Origin: Macrosoma leucophasiata
Taxonomy: Eukaryota; Arthropoda; Insecta; Lepidoptera; Hedylidae
Assembly (NCBI GenBank): GCA_036365455.1
Contig: JAWQUS010000027.1
Location: 20,262,501 to 20,326,500 of the forward strand
DNA length: 64,000 nucleotides
Direction: 5' to 3'
In this document: positions 21,815 to 32,900 of the stretch, piece after piece
How positions within the stretch are numbered: position 1 is the stretch's first letter
Layout of the letters: each line of letters begins with the position of its first letter
The notes under the pieces: model-generated
Database searches by the model: none
Told to the model about the DNA's origin: nothing
Seen by the model: the letters and a program-made list of their open reading frames with translations, nothing else
Program-made: the position numbers and the translations under genes

Positions 21815-22110
21815 GCCTTAGAAGTCTAATAGTAGTAGGCCTCTACTGCTACGCTAGGGTCCTAGACTGGGGATGGGGGTGGATTCGGGGGCTACCAGAG
21901 GTATCAAATCCTTTATCTCTGATTCTATTGGGATTTTCCTATTTACTTTAAGTGTTCCAGTATGTGCCCGAAGATGTCAACAGGCTCGCCACCAGTTACA
22001 TGAGCCGAAATGCGATCGGCGAATCGTGGGTGTTTGCATGGATGCTTGAATGCATGCATTCACCTTAGCCTACCCCTTCAGGGATTACAGGCGTAAAGTT
22101 ATAGATTAAG
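21815..22110 (+). repeat. SINE2 copy, diverged
   Basis: Head TGCCTTAGAAGTCTAATAGT is decayed. The body (CTTTATCTCTGATTCTATTG, GATGTCAACAGGCTCGCCAC) and 3' end (CCCCTTCAGGGATTACAGGC) are clear. Confidence 0.7.
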
Positions 22111-22141
22111 ATCGCTTTTTTTTTTCTTTTTTCATGATGGT

Positions 22142-22432
22142 TTACTGGTGGTAGAGCTCCAGTGACGGAGCTCGCGGGCGTAGGCACCACCGCATTACCT
22201 AATATACTTGCCGCTAAATGGTAGTGTTCAGCACTGTCGTGTCAGTGCGGTCAGGTGGTAATATACGGCCCTGTAATTTTCGGCACAGAGGCGTAACACC
22301 TTAGGCCTCAGGAGTGGTAACGCATTTGCAATTTGACCTTGGTCTTTGTGTGGGTGTCTATAGGATGCTGTCATCACTTAACATCAATGTGAACTGCATG
22401 CTTGTTTGCCACTTCCATTAAATTAAAAAAAA
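22142..22432 (+). repeat. SINE1 copy (full length)
   Basis: From ACTGGTGGTAGAGCTCC to CCACTTCCATTAAATTAAAA. ATGGT is present on both sides (GATGGTTT before, AATGGTCATT after), a possible but weak target duplication. Confidence 0.8.
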
Positions 22433-22655
22433 TGGTCATTAATTTCACAGAATCATATCAGTGTCTGAGATTATTATGCTTAGTAAAAATGAATAAACTG
22501 ATAAAAATATCAGCTCATCTACAAAATTCTCTCTCGGTAACTACCCTAAGGGGATCTTATTTAACTAGGATGAGAAATATTCAGGAAGAGTTAAAGAATA
22601 GCTTTAATTCTCCAACGTCCCGCGGGCGCAACTTCAAGTATCTCAGATATAAATA

Positions 22656-23180
22656 ATAGGTTAGGAGCCAGCTGTAGATTTTTTTCGTTCATCGAGTTAT
22701 GTTGCGACCCTACTTTTTTCGTTGATTTTTACGCATATTTATAATCTTTCGAATATAACAATCAAAATATGTTCGCTAGTATTTTTAAGAAAATTATTTT
22801 ATCTTTAACAGCCAGCAACCCTTATTTGCGGCCAGATTTAATTTGACACCCGTATATCATTATGATGAAAAAAAAATGCTTTTGATATACATATCACCGT
22901 AAATATGTATCGGGCGGAACATAAAAACGTAGGGGCGGCCAAGTGCGTAACAGCAGCCGTGATTTTTCAGTCTTTATAATTATGTTGCCGTGAAGTGGAC
23001 ATTATTTTATTGAAAAAACAAGTCAAAAAAATTTTTTTATGAAAAAAGATACTTGCGGTCATATTTTGATAGGCAACCTAGTGGATATAATATTCTCTTG
23101 ATCATAAATATGCCTAAAGGAATAGGTTTGCAGCATATCTCGATGAACGAAATCATTCTGCAGCAGGATCCTGACCTACA
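22656..23180. mobile_element. MITE-C copy 2
   Basis: AGGTTAGGAGCCAGCTG at the left and CAGCAGGATCCTGACCT at the right, with the inner pair CGTTCATCGAGTTATGTTGC/GCAGCATATCTCGATGAACG. Interior AT-rich. More diverged than copy 1. Confidence 0.7.
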
Positions 23181-23372
23181 AGTAATTACTCTTGGAAAAC
23201 GAGCATGTTGTGTTTGTTTATACTTAGCTACGGGCATAATTTGGAATATCAAGATATTGCGGAGGACGTGCCCCTTTATTGTTGAAGTAGGTAAGGGTCG
23301 ATGTAAACTTGCGATTTTAAGATTTTTTTGGCGATTATTTTACTCAACAGAACTATGAAATATATGTAATAT

Positions 23373-23685
23373 CTGCCTCGGTAGCAGGCCATTGCTACTA
23401 CGCTGAAGTCCTGGTCGATTCCCGGGTAGGGGTTATCAGAGATAATGGTGTAAAGCCCTTTATCTCTGGTTCTATTGGGATTTTTCCATTTTCTAGAAAT
23501 TACCCAGTACCTCGAAGTTTGGTAATGTGCCCGGAGATGTCAACAGGCTCGCCACCTGTTACATGGGCCAAAACGTAACTGGCAAATCGTGGGTGTTTGC
23601 ATGTATGCTTGAATGCATGCATTTACCTCTGCCTACCCCTTCGGGGATTACAGGCGTGAAGTTACGTAACTATGTAATTATTGTT
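23373..23685 (+). repeat. SINE2 copy
   Basis: Head CTGCCTCGGTAGCAGGCCAT lacks part of box A. Box B is GGTCGATTCCCGG. Body and 3' end (CCCCTTCGGGGATTACAGGC, GTGAAGTTACGTAACTA) are well preserved. Confidence 0.8.
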
Positions 23686-23865
23686 TTAAGGCAGGTTTCT
23701 CTCAATACGCTTACTACAGTAAGCATAAACTCTATCAATGAATGACAAAGAATGTCTCGTGTTCTTTTCATATACATAGTTTTATCGTATCCGTTTGTAA
23801 AAGAAAAATGTATAGCATTAATTAATCTACCTGCCGCCAAATGGTGTTCCGTTAAGATAATAATA

Positions 23866-24010
23866 AAAATGGCAACCCATTATACGTCCCACTGCTGGGC
23901 ACGAGTCTCTCCCCTCTTTGGGAGGAGGCCTCGAGCTTACTCCACTACGCTGCTCCAATGCGGATTGGTGGAGGTGGGTGGGGTAGAGGCCAACCCGCTG
24001 TCGGATGTTT
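23866..24010 (+). repeat. Family L repeat, left part
   Basis: GGCAACCCATTATACGTCCC to CAACCCGCTGTCGGATGTTT, truncated where a reverse SINE2 begins. Confidence 0.75.
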
Positions 24011-24029
24011 TCAAACCGCGCCATACACT

Positions 24030-24325
24030 TCACGTCTGTAATCCCCGAAGTGGTAGGCAGAGGTAAATGCATGCATTCAATCATACATGCAAACACCCAC
24101 GATTCGCCGGTTACGTTTTGGCCCATGTAACAGGTGGCGAGCCTATTGAAATCTCCGGAGGCATACAAAACTTCGAGGTACTGGGAAACTTCCAGAAAAT
24201 GGAAAAATCCCAATAGAACCAGAGATAAAGGATTTCACACCGTTATCTCTAATATCCTCCGACCCGGGCATCGAACCCGGGACTCCAGCGTAGTAGTGGC
24301 CTGCTACCACTAGGCTACTAGGCAG
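24030..24325 (-). repeat. SINE2 copy
   Basis: Near full-length reverse copy. 3' end CTTCACGTCTGTAATCCCCG at the left; box B complement CGGGCATCGAACCCGGGACT and head complement CTACCACTAGGCTACTAGGC at the right. Confidence 0.8.
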
Positions 24326-24532
24326 TTAATATGTACTTAAACGTTATTTAAATTACTAGATTGTGAAATTGAAGTAAGCGAGAGTTATTTAGCCGATGTT
24401 ACAGATACCCTAATATTTGAGTTGTAGTTCTGGTATCGTCGTAATAAACTAATTAAACCTACCGTGTGAGAACCAGTAATTGAATTCAATTTAGATATGG
24501 TACGGCTGAAGTGTTATAAGCTATTGTCTACA

Positions 24533-24882
24533 CTAATATTATTAAGAGGAAAACTTTGTTTATTTGGTTGTATTGAATAGGCACAAAAACTACTGGACCG
24601 ATTTTAAAAATTCTTTCACTATTCGAAAGCTGCATTATCCACAAGTAACATAGGATATATTTTATTCTGGGAATAATAGGAGGGTTCCTTAAGATATTTA
24701 GGTTTTTCGGACACAAGGTGTAAAAAATCATCCAGAAAAGTTACTTATTTTGCGTACGCTGCCTAAACTGTAAAAGGTATCGAGGAAGGCTTTAGGCTAT
24801 ATCTATAATCATCACGCAAAGACGAATAGGAAAAGGTAGGTAACGTTTCCAACCGGGCGAAGCCGGGGCGGGCCGCTAGTAA
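24533..24882 (+). repeat. Family J repeat
   Basis: AAAACTACTGGACCGATTTT, one GAAAGCTGCATTATCCAC unit, and the terminal GCGAAGCCGGGGCGGGCCGC followed by TAGTA. It lacks the internal duplication of the 10740 copy. Confidence 0.7.
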
Positions 24883-25535
24883 ATAATGTATTATCTTGTA
24901 CTACTCATATTTCGAAACGAAGATAGTACTCGTAAAGGTAATAAGGGACGGTTGCACCGGTTCCAAATAAAGCTGGTGCGGGGCCCGTTGCAAATGTGAC
25001 CATGGGGCCCTAGAGTTACATTGCCTACTGAAATTAAGGATATAAATAAAACAGAACACTTACGAAAAGGATTCGAAAACAATATTAGGGGATTCCTCCT
25101 GTAAGTATTGTGGTATTGCCAACTTGCAAAATAATAATGTACCTAAAATGATGTTTCGAATAAAAAATATATAGGTATTTTAAATTATGATTTAAAATTG
25201 AAATTGCCTGACGTGGTAGTGGTAAGGTAAGGTAATAACAGCCCTGCAATTTGCTACACAAAAACGTAACAACTTAAACCTAAAGGGTGAAGTGAGAGAA
25301 AACTTTGGTTTAATAGTTAAGTAGATGTTAAGCTACAGTATTTACTTATAATCAATGTGAACTGTATGCGTGTTTGCCACTTAACGACTTCAAAAAATCG
25401 TTTAGAAATAGGCAGTGAGCGTGGAACACCAAATATCTCAGTTTATAAATACCTTTCTTACCTTTTCTACCTTCAACTCTTTTCATGAATGTATTGCAAA
25501 GTAAAATTTATTGTTGTTTAGCTTAAAGGTAAGTA
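24883..25535. other. No recognisable gene
   Basis: AT-rich. 25230-25385 resembles a very old SINE1 (GTAATAACAGCCCTGCAATT, CAATGTGAACTGTATGCGTG). Nothing else is supportable. Confidence 0.45.
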
Positions 25536-25539
25536 GCGT

Positions 25540-25880
25540 AATAATATCAGTAGCCTAGTGGTAGCACGCCACTACTACTACGCTGGGGTCGCGGGTTCGA
25601 TTCCCGGGTCGGGGGATATCAGAGATAACAATGTTAAATACTTTATCTCTGGTTCTATTGGGATTTTTCCATTTTCTGGAAATTTCCCTGTACCTCAAAG
25701 TTTGGAAATGTACCTGGAGATGTCAATAGTCTTGCAAGTGGTAAGCCTATTAACATCCTATTATTACATGGGCCAAAACGTACCTAACCGGCGAATCGTG
25801 GGTGGTTGCATGTATGATTGAATGCATGCATTTACCTCTGCTTATTCCTTCGGGGATTACAGGCTTGAAGTTACGTTTTT
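25540..25880 (+). repeat. SINE2 copy with good tRNA-like head
   Basis: A box CAGTAGCCTAGTGG, B box GGGTTCGATTCCCGGG. Contains a small internal duplication of the AGTCTTGCAAGTGGTAAGCC segment and ends CCTTCGGGGATTACAGGC. Confidence 0.8.
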
Positions 25881-26640
25881 CTATTAATATTGCTGCTAGC
25901 CCCAGGGCCTCAAGAGATCTAATTTAAGAAATCTTATACATCGTTATTTCTGCGATCCAAAAACAGCAAAATATTACGTGTATTTATAAACTTTTCGTTA
26001 TAAACAGATCTAGTATTATTAATAGGTACTGTATATGAAAGTAGAAAACTTTCGGATAAAAATATTTACCCAATTTAATCTGTAATATCTGTATTCCAAC
26101 AATTTTTTTTTATACATATATATATAGTTGCTTAATTATTTTTTTGAAATGAAGAATGTAATTCATGTGAACGTATGGTCATAACGTCGGTCATATGGTC
26201 GTAACGTCATGGTCTTTGACCAAGCTCTTTAAATGGAGAATAAAAAAAATAAAAAAATAAAAATGTTGCTCCCTCGCGCGACGCTTTCTAGCGAGCTCAA
26301 AAGAGTCCGCTCGATTATAGGGTGAATGAAAATGGTTGTATTTATTCATAGACCTGATTGGTCTGTGCGTTTATTCTAAAAATGAAAGGCAATTTTGGTA
26401 TTCCGACAAAAAAAAGATCAAAGCGGTTTTCAAATAAACTCTTTCGATTTGTCTTATTACAAACTAACCTACACAGTGATAAACTTATAATAGTAGTTCA
26501 ACAGGTATCAATTATAATAAATTTGTACTATAAATAATATACTTTCAAATAAATAACATCATTCTTAAATTGTATGCAGGAAAGAGCATGAAAGTAAATG
26601 AAACGCGGTCGAGATGAGATCTTTGCGCAAGATCGCTCAC
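25881..26640. other. No recognisable gene
   Basis: AT-rich. 26165-26225 has short GGTCATAACGTC-type direct repeats. No exon, ORF or mobile element is supportable. Confidence 0.45.
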
Positions 26641-26643
26641 CGA

Positions 26644-27000
26644 TCACGTTCGTAATGAAGATGTAAGTAAGAGGCTTTGTGTGAATGATAGTATCGGTGT
26701 AAAAATGAAAAAAGGCATCCTCCGATGGTTCGGGCACATAGAAAGAATGTCGAATGAGCGAATGACTAAACAGATATACAATGCGAATGTGGATGGTTGC
26801 AGAGGCCCAGAAAAACCAAGACTGACCTACCATGACCAAATAGATCGAGTTCTGTCTGATGGTGGGGTCAAAAGTCTTAGGAATCGGCATGCATGTATGA
26901 AAAGAATGATGAAGGTAGACGAGGTACGAAAGGTATGTCAGGACCGGAATATCTGGCGCTCTACACTCTCTGGCTACCCCGTTAGGGACCTGGCGTGAAG
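26644..27000 (+). pseudogene. LINE ORF2 C-terminal end
   Basis: The frame reads LRWFGHIERMSNERMTKQIY, later MKRMMKVDEVRKVCQDRNIW, and stops at TGA 26996-26998. This is the C-terminal domain after the reverse transcriptase of a non-LTR element. A short ATACATACATA tail follows, so the copy is a 5'-truncated insertion. Fragments of the same region lie at 13690, 32236 (minus), 44925 and 59018. Confidence 0.7.
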
Positions 27001-27716
27001 ATACATACATAAATTGTGCAACTTGTTGTAGAAGAAAAGGAAAAATTAGTTCGTCATAATCATAATCATTCACTTAGCAGAGTTCTAAATGCAGTCACTA
27101 CTCAGAACCCTGCTATTATAAAAACTCAGGGCAGTGCTCTTTAAATATTGAAAACGTTTTATTTCAAAACGTCCAAACAAATCTGATATAAATTCAGTGT
27201 ATTCTCAAACTATTGAAGATTTCCATCAACGATTGGTAAAAAAGGTGAAAAAAATCTAACAACTAAGATTGTTGTACCAATATATTTGTTAAAGTTATTG
27301 TTAATGTAAATTATTTACATCCTTCTCTTACTTTTCCAAATTTGAGTAAATTAAAAATTTAACTTTTTTTAAATATTTTGGTGCAAACGAACCTTAGCGT
27401 AAATAACTAATTTATATGCTGTAGCGTCAAATGTCCTACGATTTTTAAGGGTTTTCTTTAAAACAAAGCTGAAATTACATATACTACCGAGTAGAACGAG
27501 TCCACTCAGCATCATATATGACTGAAATAAAAATCATAGTCAACTTTCCACATAAAAATCTCACATATAAAATGAATTCGAATTGACTTGTAAAACTAAG
27601 CGACTGAATACATGAATAGAGATGAGATCGTAGCACTTGAGGGGGGAAAACTTCTTGCGTTTTTATAAAGCCCCGGCTACATGTAGCTGGTGAGTTATAG
27701 TTGTATATAATATATA
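27001..27716. repeat. Unclassified; contains a unit repeated at 29369
   Basis: 27537-27697 (AGTCAACTTTCCACATAAAA to GTAGCTGGTGAGTT) recurs in direct orientation at 29369-29545. 27066-27145 resembles 34572-34655. The remainder is AT-rich with no gene. Confidence 0.6.
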
Positions 27717-27718
27717 TA

Positions 27719-27863
27719 CCCCGTTATTCAAAAACGTATTTTAGCTAACGTGTTGCTAATCTCTACTTTGTCTTTTTCTATCCTGCACATTTGACAATGC
27801 AACTGACAAGGACAAAGCATTCTATAGCTAAAACGTATCAATGTACGTTTATGAATAAGGGGG
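27719..27863. mobile_element. MITE-G copy 2
   Basis: 145 bp, CCCCGTTATTCAAAAACGTA to TACGTTTATGAATAAGGGGG, opposite internal order to copy 1. Right flank TTA; the left flank reads ATA, so the duplication is imperfect. Confidence 0.75.
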
Positions 27864-28041
27864 TTAGTGTGTAAACACGCTATGCCGAAGCAACGCGACG
27901 GAAGTTCAGCACTATGCCAAATTATTACGCCTGCATTTCTATTTGAATTACTGGCGGTCAGGCGTAGGACCGAAGTTCGGTTGGATTGCTGAGTTCACAC
28001 ACTATGCCGACACATAACACACAGAACTGAAGTACTGTCGC

Positions 28042-28636
28042 GTAAAAAGGCTATTACACGACACGGTATTCAGGGTCCGGCAGAAAGGGTGGGCGTGGCC
28101 TCGCGCCGTTTTGCCGCTTATTACACTATCCGGTCGACAGGGGCCTAACTCAGTCACAGTACAAATATGAACAGTATGGTAACTACGTACAAAACGTTGA
28201 AACGGCGCGATCACACAAACATGCGCATCAACAGGGCCCATAAGCGGTTCTCGCAGTTCTGTAGCTCCGAGTCACTCGCTACTCGAGCATCGATGCGCAT
28301 GTTTGTGTGAGTGTGCCGTTTTGAACGTTTTGTATGTAGTTTCCATACTATTCATATTTGTACTGTGTGTAGTTAGGGCGTTATTTATTTTATTTATTTA
28401 TTAAGTCTTTATTGTCACAATACACATACAATATTGTTACAAATGGCGAACTTAACGCTAAGAGCGTTCTCTACCAGTTAAACCATTTCTAGTATAGAAA
28501 GTTATATGGCGGTATTACTAGACTAAACCGGGCCGCTTCGGGCGCCCTAATTAGGGCCCTAACTCCCTAAATGTTTTTACACTACCCTGACCCTTGCTAT
28601 AGTACCCTGAATACCGTGCTGTGTAATTAGTTCATA
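28042..28636. mobile_element. MITE-A copy b with internal foldback and LINE tail
   Basis: TIRs GCTATTACACGACACGGTAT at the left and AATACCGTGCTGTGTAAT at the right. The interior holds two long inverted arms (28157-28231 and 28291-28368). At about 28383-28505 a minus-strand LINE 3' end (AACGCTCTTAGCGTTAAGTT, TGACAATAAAGACTTAATAA and a TAAA repeat) is inserted. No transposase. Confidence 0.8.
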
Positions 28637-28759
28637 AGTTTGGCACTTATAGTGTGTCATCAGCCGAATGAATACGTCGGAACGTAAAATCAGCCGCCGA
28701 ACTTCCGTCGCGTATCTTCTTCATAGTGTGTTTACACACTTACCATCATGACGAGCGAT

Positions 28760-28826
28760 TTGTCCATCGGTGTGTAACGACCATTCTAACCGAGGCTCAC
28801 GGGTTCGATCCCCATACCGGGACTAA
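28760..28826 (+). repeat. tRNA-derived SINE fragment
   Basis: CACGGGTTCGATCCCCATACCGG carries a B box and matches the head end of SINE3. The A-box half is decayed, so it is not a functional tRNA gene. Confidence 0.5.
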
Positions 28827-28847
28827 TATTTGTATTTTTTTTTAATG

Positions 28848-29176
28848 TAATGGATGTGGTAAACAAGCATGCAGTTCACATTAATGTTAAGTGATGACTG
28901 CAGCCTATAGAGCTCCAGTGACGGAGCTCGCGGGCGTAGGCACCACCGCATTACCTAATAAACTTGCCGCTTAAATGTAGTGTTCAGCACTATGGTGTTC
29001 CAGTCAGGTGGTAATGTACGGACCTGTGATTTCCGGCACAGAGACATAACAACTCAGGCCTCAAGAGCGGTAACGCATCTGCATTTTGACCTTGTTTTTT
29101 GTGTGTCTATAGCCTCTAATCATCACTTAACATCAATGTAAACTGCATGCTTGTTTGCCACTTCCATTACATAAAA
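28848..29176. repeat. Two SINE1 pieces head to head
   Basis: 28848-28911 is the minus-oriented tail part (ATGTAATGGATGTGGTAAAC to CTGCAGCCTATAG). It is joined directly to a plus-oriented copy starting inside its 5' hairpin (AGCTCCAGTGACGGAGCTCG) and ending CCACTTCCATTACATAAAAA at 29176. Confidence 0.75.
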
Positions 29177-29368
29177 AGGGCACCCCAGAACCGTTCATTG
29201 TGGCAATCTTTTCTCCTGCTGTACACGTCTTTCGGCTGAATAATAATGATGATGTTGATGATACTAACATCGCTGAAGCGCTGCAGTATCCTAAGCTTAT
29301 AGAATATTTCTATCCAATTTCGGCCGTAATATATCATGCTGAGTGGACTCATCTCGAATGAGAATCCC

Positions 29369-29545
29369 AGTCAACTTTCCACATAAAAATCTCACATATG
29401 AAATCAATGCGGATTGACTTGTAAAACTAAGCCACTGAATACATGAATAGTGATGGGATTGTACTCGTAGCACTTGGAGAGCACAATGGAGAAAACTTCT
29501 TGCGTTTTTATAAAGGCTCGGTCACATGCGGATGGTGAGTTCGTA
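29369..29545. repeat. Second copy of the 27537 unit
   Basis: AGTCAACTTTCCACATAAAA through CTTCTTGCGTTTTTATAAAG to GGATGGTGAGTTCGTAGC, with substitutions and small indels relative to 27537-27697. Family unknown. Confidence 0.65.
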
Positions 29546-29594
29546 GCACTTTAAAACGAGAATTGCGTAGCATAGAATTAAATAAAATCGTAAA

Positions 29595-29885
29595 ATTACG
29601 CCTATAATCCCCGAAAGCGTAGGCAGAGGTAAATGCATGCATTCAAGAATACATGCAAACATCCACGATTCGGCGGTTACGTTTTAGCTCATCTAATTGG
29701 TGGAGAGCCTGTTAACATCTCCGGACACATCACCAAACTCCGGGAAACTGGAAAACTTCCAAAAAATTTAAATTTCCCAATAGAACCAGAGGATTTTACA
29801 CTTTTATCTCTGATAGTCCCTGACCCGGGAATCGAACCCAGCTAAGTAGTAGTGGCCTGCTACCACTAGGCTACTGAGGCAGTAC
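29595..29885 (-). repeat. SINE2 copy
   Basis: TTACGCCTATAATCCCCGAA at the left. Box B complement GGGAATCGAACCCAGC and head complement TACCACTAGGCTACTGAGGC at the right. Confidence 0.8.
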
Positions 29886-29984
29886 ATGAAACAAACTAAG
29901 TGGTTAATTAAAACATATTATGCCCTGATAACTAAAGTATACGCGGACGCAATCACCGGCAAAAGCTAGATATACTAATAATAT

Positions 29985-30395
29985 AGAGAGGAAAGATTTG
30001 ATTTTTTGTTTATTTGAATTGAATAGGCTCCGAAACTACTAAAGTGGTGGATTTACCAGCAGGCTGAGTAGGCCGGAGCCTTTTAAGAGGCGGGAGAATT
30101 AGTTCATATTTTTTTTATTTCTACTTACAAAATTACTGTTAAAATTATCAAGGCTCAGGATAATGAAGCATAAAACATAAAGTTGAAATTTTATTGATAG
30201 AAATTATACCTAATTAATATGATTGTAAACTACGATATCAAAATATAGGGGCGGCAAATTTGTAAATCCACCACTGACTAAACCGATTTGAAAAACTCTT
30301 TTACCATTGGAATTATACATTATCCCTGATGAACATAGGCTTTTTCATTTCATTTATTGCACCCGTGTGAAGTCGGGGCGAGCCGCTAGTCACAT
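29985..30395 (+). repeat. Family J repeat split by a small MITE
   Basis: Family J flanks (GAATAGGCTCCGAAACTACT at the left, AAACCGATTTGAAAAACTCT and GAAGTCGGGGCGAGCCGCTA at the right) surround an insert of about 235 bp (30045-30278). The insert ends are AGTGGTGGATTTAC and GTAAATCCACCACT. Confidence 0.7.
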
Positions 30396-30846
30396 ATACC
30401 GCCAAATGAACGGACAAATTCGTTTAGAATGTTTTGAAGCGCACTGCGACTGCAAACTCGACTATAAACTGTCGAGCGAGGCAGCTTTATCATAATATAT
30501 TCTGTTTGTGAAAAGAGTAATTTAAACCCAACCCAGCTGCGATGTCCTGATTTGGACGTGTGCCGGTCTGCAGTTTGATTGTAAATGATATATTTTTTTA
30601 AATGATGTTGACTATCGAGCATGAAGTTCACATGGTCCCTTACGTCACATGAAGTTGATAGTCCGAAAATCATTATCCATATTATAACACAACATTTCGA
30701 ACTTTACTTAATATAACGTTCAAAAGTTCGAAATGTTCTTTTGCATAATTATTTTTACACATAAAATTATTATGTCATAAAATCTATAATTTTAATATTT
30801 GAATCTCTTAATGTTGCATGGAATAAAGTTAGGTTATATAATGAGT
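30396..30846. other. No recognisable gene
   Basis: AT-rich. A short inverted pair, CATTTCGAACTTT near 30692 and AAAGTTCGAAATG near 30723, forms a small hairpin. Nothing else. Confidence 0.5.
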
Positions 30847-31189
30847 AAAGGAGATGTTGCAAAAATGTATGGACCTTCGGCCATGTATTGTACACAATAT
30901 CATTACCAGGCAAAAACAATATAAAAATGCTTTGTTTGCAGTTACAAAACATTATTTGCAGTTAGAATTGCAACTCAAAACCAAGATGGCAAATGTGGCG
31001 GGCGATGTCATTTTGACAAAAGCCACTAATATTCATATTGAAAATGATAGAATCGTTTGAATTAAATGTGGTTGTAACTCTAAAATATATTCTTGAATAA
31101 ATTAATTGTATTTTTTTGGGATTCTTCTTTAATTTACCCATTTTTTGAGGTAGTGTACGAACCAGAGCCAAGCTCGCAACATCTCCTTT
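30847..31189 (+). mobile_element. MITE-B copy 2 (uninterrupted)
   Basis: 343 bp with TIRs AAAGGAGATGTTGC and GCAACATCTCCTTT. It supplies the reference for the mariner-split copy at 1615-3155. It sits 92 bp downstream (in gene sense) of the dynein gene's first coding exon, inside the intron. Confidence 0.85.
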
Positions 31190-31281
31190 CTCCATAAAGT
31201 TATAATTGTGTCTCCAAATGCCCGCGTAATATAATTTGAGAGCACTTGATTGACTTATGATTTTTTATGATAACAACATAC

Positions 31282-31387
31282 CTTCAAGGCCATCTTCCAC
31301 TTTTCCCTCTTCATCCGATGAATCGGAAGACTCGATTGGAAGTACAACTTCTTCCATTTTCTCCTCTCCACTGTCTGCATCACTCAT
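31282..31387 (-). CDS. DNAI3: Axonemal dynein intermediate chain, first coding exon
   Basis: Thirty-five codons plus one base, beginning MSDADSGEEKMEEVV and rich in Ser, Asp and Glu. The donor is GAAG|GTATGT at 31281. Joined to the acceptor at 17333 the split codon becomes GAT and the frame runs through QFTDAG into the internal ATG of the long exon, with no stop. This gives a 13,949-bp intron. The context CAAACATGAG suits an insect start codon. On the minus strand TGTTTTTGCAG ends at 31426, a good acceptor, so an untranslated first exon may lie further upstream. Alternative: the short exon could belong to another gene, but the phase match and spacing make this unlikely. Confidence 0.8.
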
Positions 31388-31429
31388 GTTTGTAGTTCTA
31401 TAAATAACTTCTCATATTATTATATCTGC

Positions 31430-32230
31430 AAAAACACACACCTAATGAAGTTGCAAAAACATTTAACTATGTTAAAAAAAATACATTAAAGCTTTTGAAT
31501 ATAATTAATTGTTATACCTATTTATAACATTAAGCAGTAAATTAGTAATATAATCAAAATTGCAAATACACCGTCGTAATTGCATTATTGAAATATTATT
31601 AATTTGCCTCTATCACCATCACAGTAACTGAGTTCCACTTAATTTTGAAACACGCATTAAAACTATAAAAGGAAATAATAATAGCATAAATAATTAAAAA
31701 AAGATATTATTACAAGCACCGTTACACGAGAATTTCATATATTATAATTTGTTTTTTAGTCAAATGGATAAAAAATTAAAGTTTTTGATCAAATAAAGCA
31801 CTATTTGATTAAGAAGTTTGAACCCGATGGACTTTGTTAAGTGACATATCGCTTGATAAATAAACAAAAAATATATTGTTTGAAATGTTTTATTACATTA
31901 ATTTTGTCTAACTCATATTAATTATTTCGTGCCAAAGTCGAAGCCGAATCTCCTTAGACCTTGTTTCAAAACACGACAAAATAATTATAATTAATTTCAC
32001 CGGAAAATTACGATGGTAACTTATACGGAGTGTTTGGTCGGTATCTACTGTAAGGCAAACTTTGCACATAATATTAAACAACTTTTGCTCAACATTGTGA
32101 ATTTATACTGTAATAAAGAAAAAAAAAAAGAAAAAAAATTTTTTTTTCAAAAACGTATGCTGTTCTACAAAAAAGCTGTTAACATTAAATTTTCGGTATG
32201 TTTGTAAGTATGTTGGCATTTTCACACCAA
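31430..32230. other. AT-rich, upstream of the dynein gene
   Basis: No open frame or repeat recognised. It probably contains the dynein gene's promoter or a 5' untranslated exon, but no element can be pinned down. Confidence 0.4.
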
Positions 32231-32235
32231 GTCTC

Positions 32236-32300
32236 TACGACGTAGGCAGAGAGTGTGGAGCGCCAGATATCCCAGTCCTGACATGCACTTCACTAGCTTC
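32236..32300 (-). repeat. LINE 3' fragment
   Basis: GTAGGCAGAGAGTGTGGAGC and CCAGATATCCCAGTCCTGAC are the complement of the end of the 26644-27000 LINE fragment. Confidence 0.55.
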
Positions 32301-32496
32301 TTCTTAATTTTTAATCCTGTTTATTCCTCTTTTAGAAACTATATTTGGTTTGGTTGTCATTATGTAATCAATTTCATTTCTGGTGTTCTTATCTGGAGAG
32401 ATCCATGTCCATCTTCTGTTGTTCTTTGACTTGAACTCTATTTCTGAACTTTATTTCTCCTTGTGGTATAGACTGCCATATATGGTTATGATTTAC

Positions 32497-32900
32497 TTGC
32501 TTGACGACCCGGCTAGTCCAACTGTGTGAGCGTTTGATTCGAAGGGTCACGGGTTCGATCCTCGCACCGGAACAAATACTTGTATAAATAAAAAATAAAA
32601 CAAATACGCTTTCACTCACAGCCCCACAGTAGGTAATATCCTGTATCGTGGGTGCCGTTGTATACAAACAACACATGCACAAACACCCGAAACAAATATC
32701 AGTAGGCCATGCAAATATTTGTCCCGGTGCGGGGATCGAACCCGCGACCCTTCGAATCAAACGGTCATCTCACACCGCTGGACCAACCGGATCGTCAAAT
32801 GGGTCGTATGGCCTACAAATATTTGTTTCGGGTCTGGTTGTTTGTGTATGTGTTGTGTTTGTTCCCCCTTGGTGGCCTGATACCACTAGGCTGCCGAGGC
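32497..32900. repeat. SINE3 (tRNA-derived), plus and minus pieces
   Basis: 32497-32585 is a plus head (CGACCCGGCTAGTCCAACTG; box B GGGTTCGATCCTC). 32600-32795 is a nearly complete minus copy (box B complement GGGATCGAACCCGCG). 32796-32900 carries SINE3 body (TACAAATATTTGTTTCGGGT), then the SINE2-like CTAGGCTGCCGAGGCG. The heads are inverted relative to each other. Confidence 0.75.

Noticed and set aside
26528..27073. Long minus-strand open frame (181 codons)
   Set aside because: It is antisense to the LINE C-terminal frame at 26644-27000, which has clear protein motifs.
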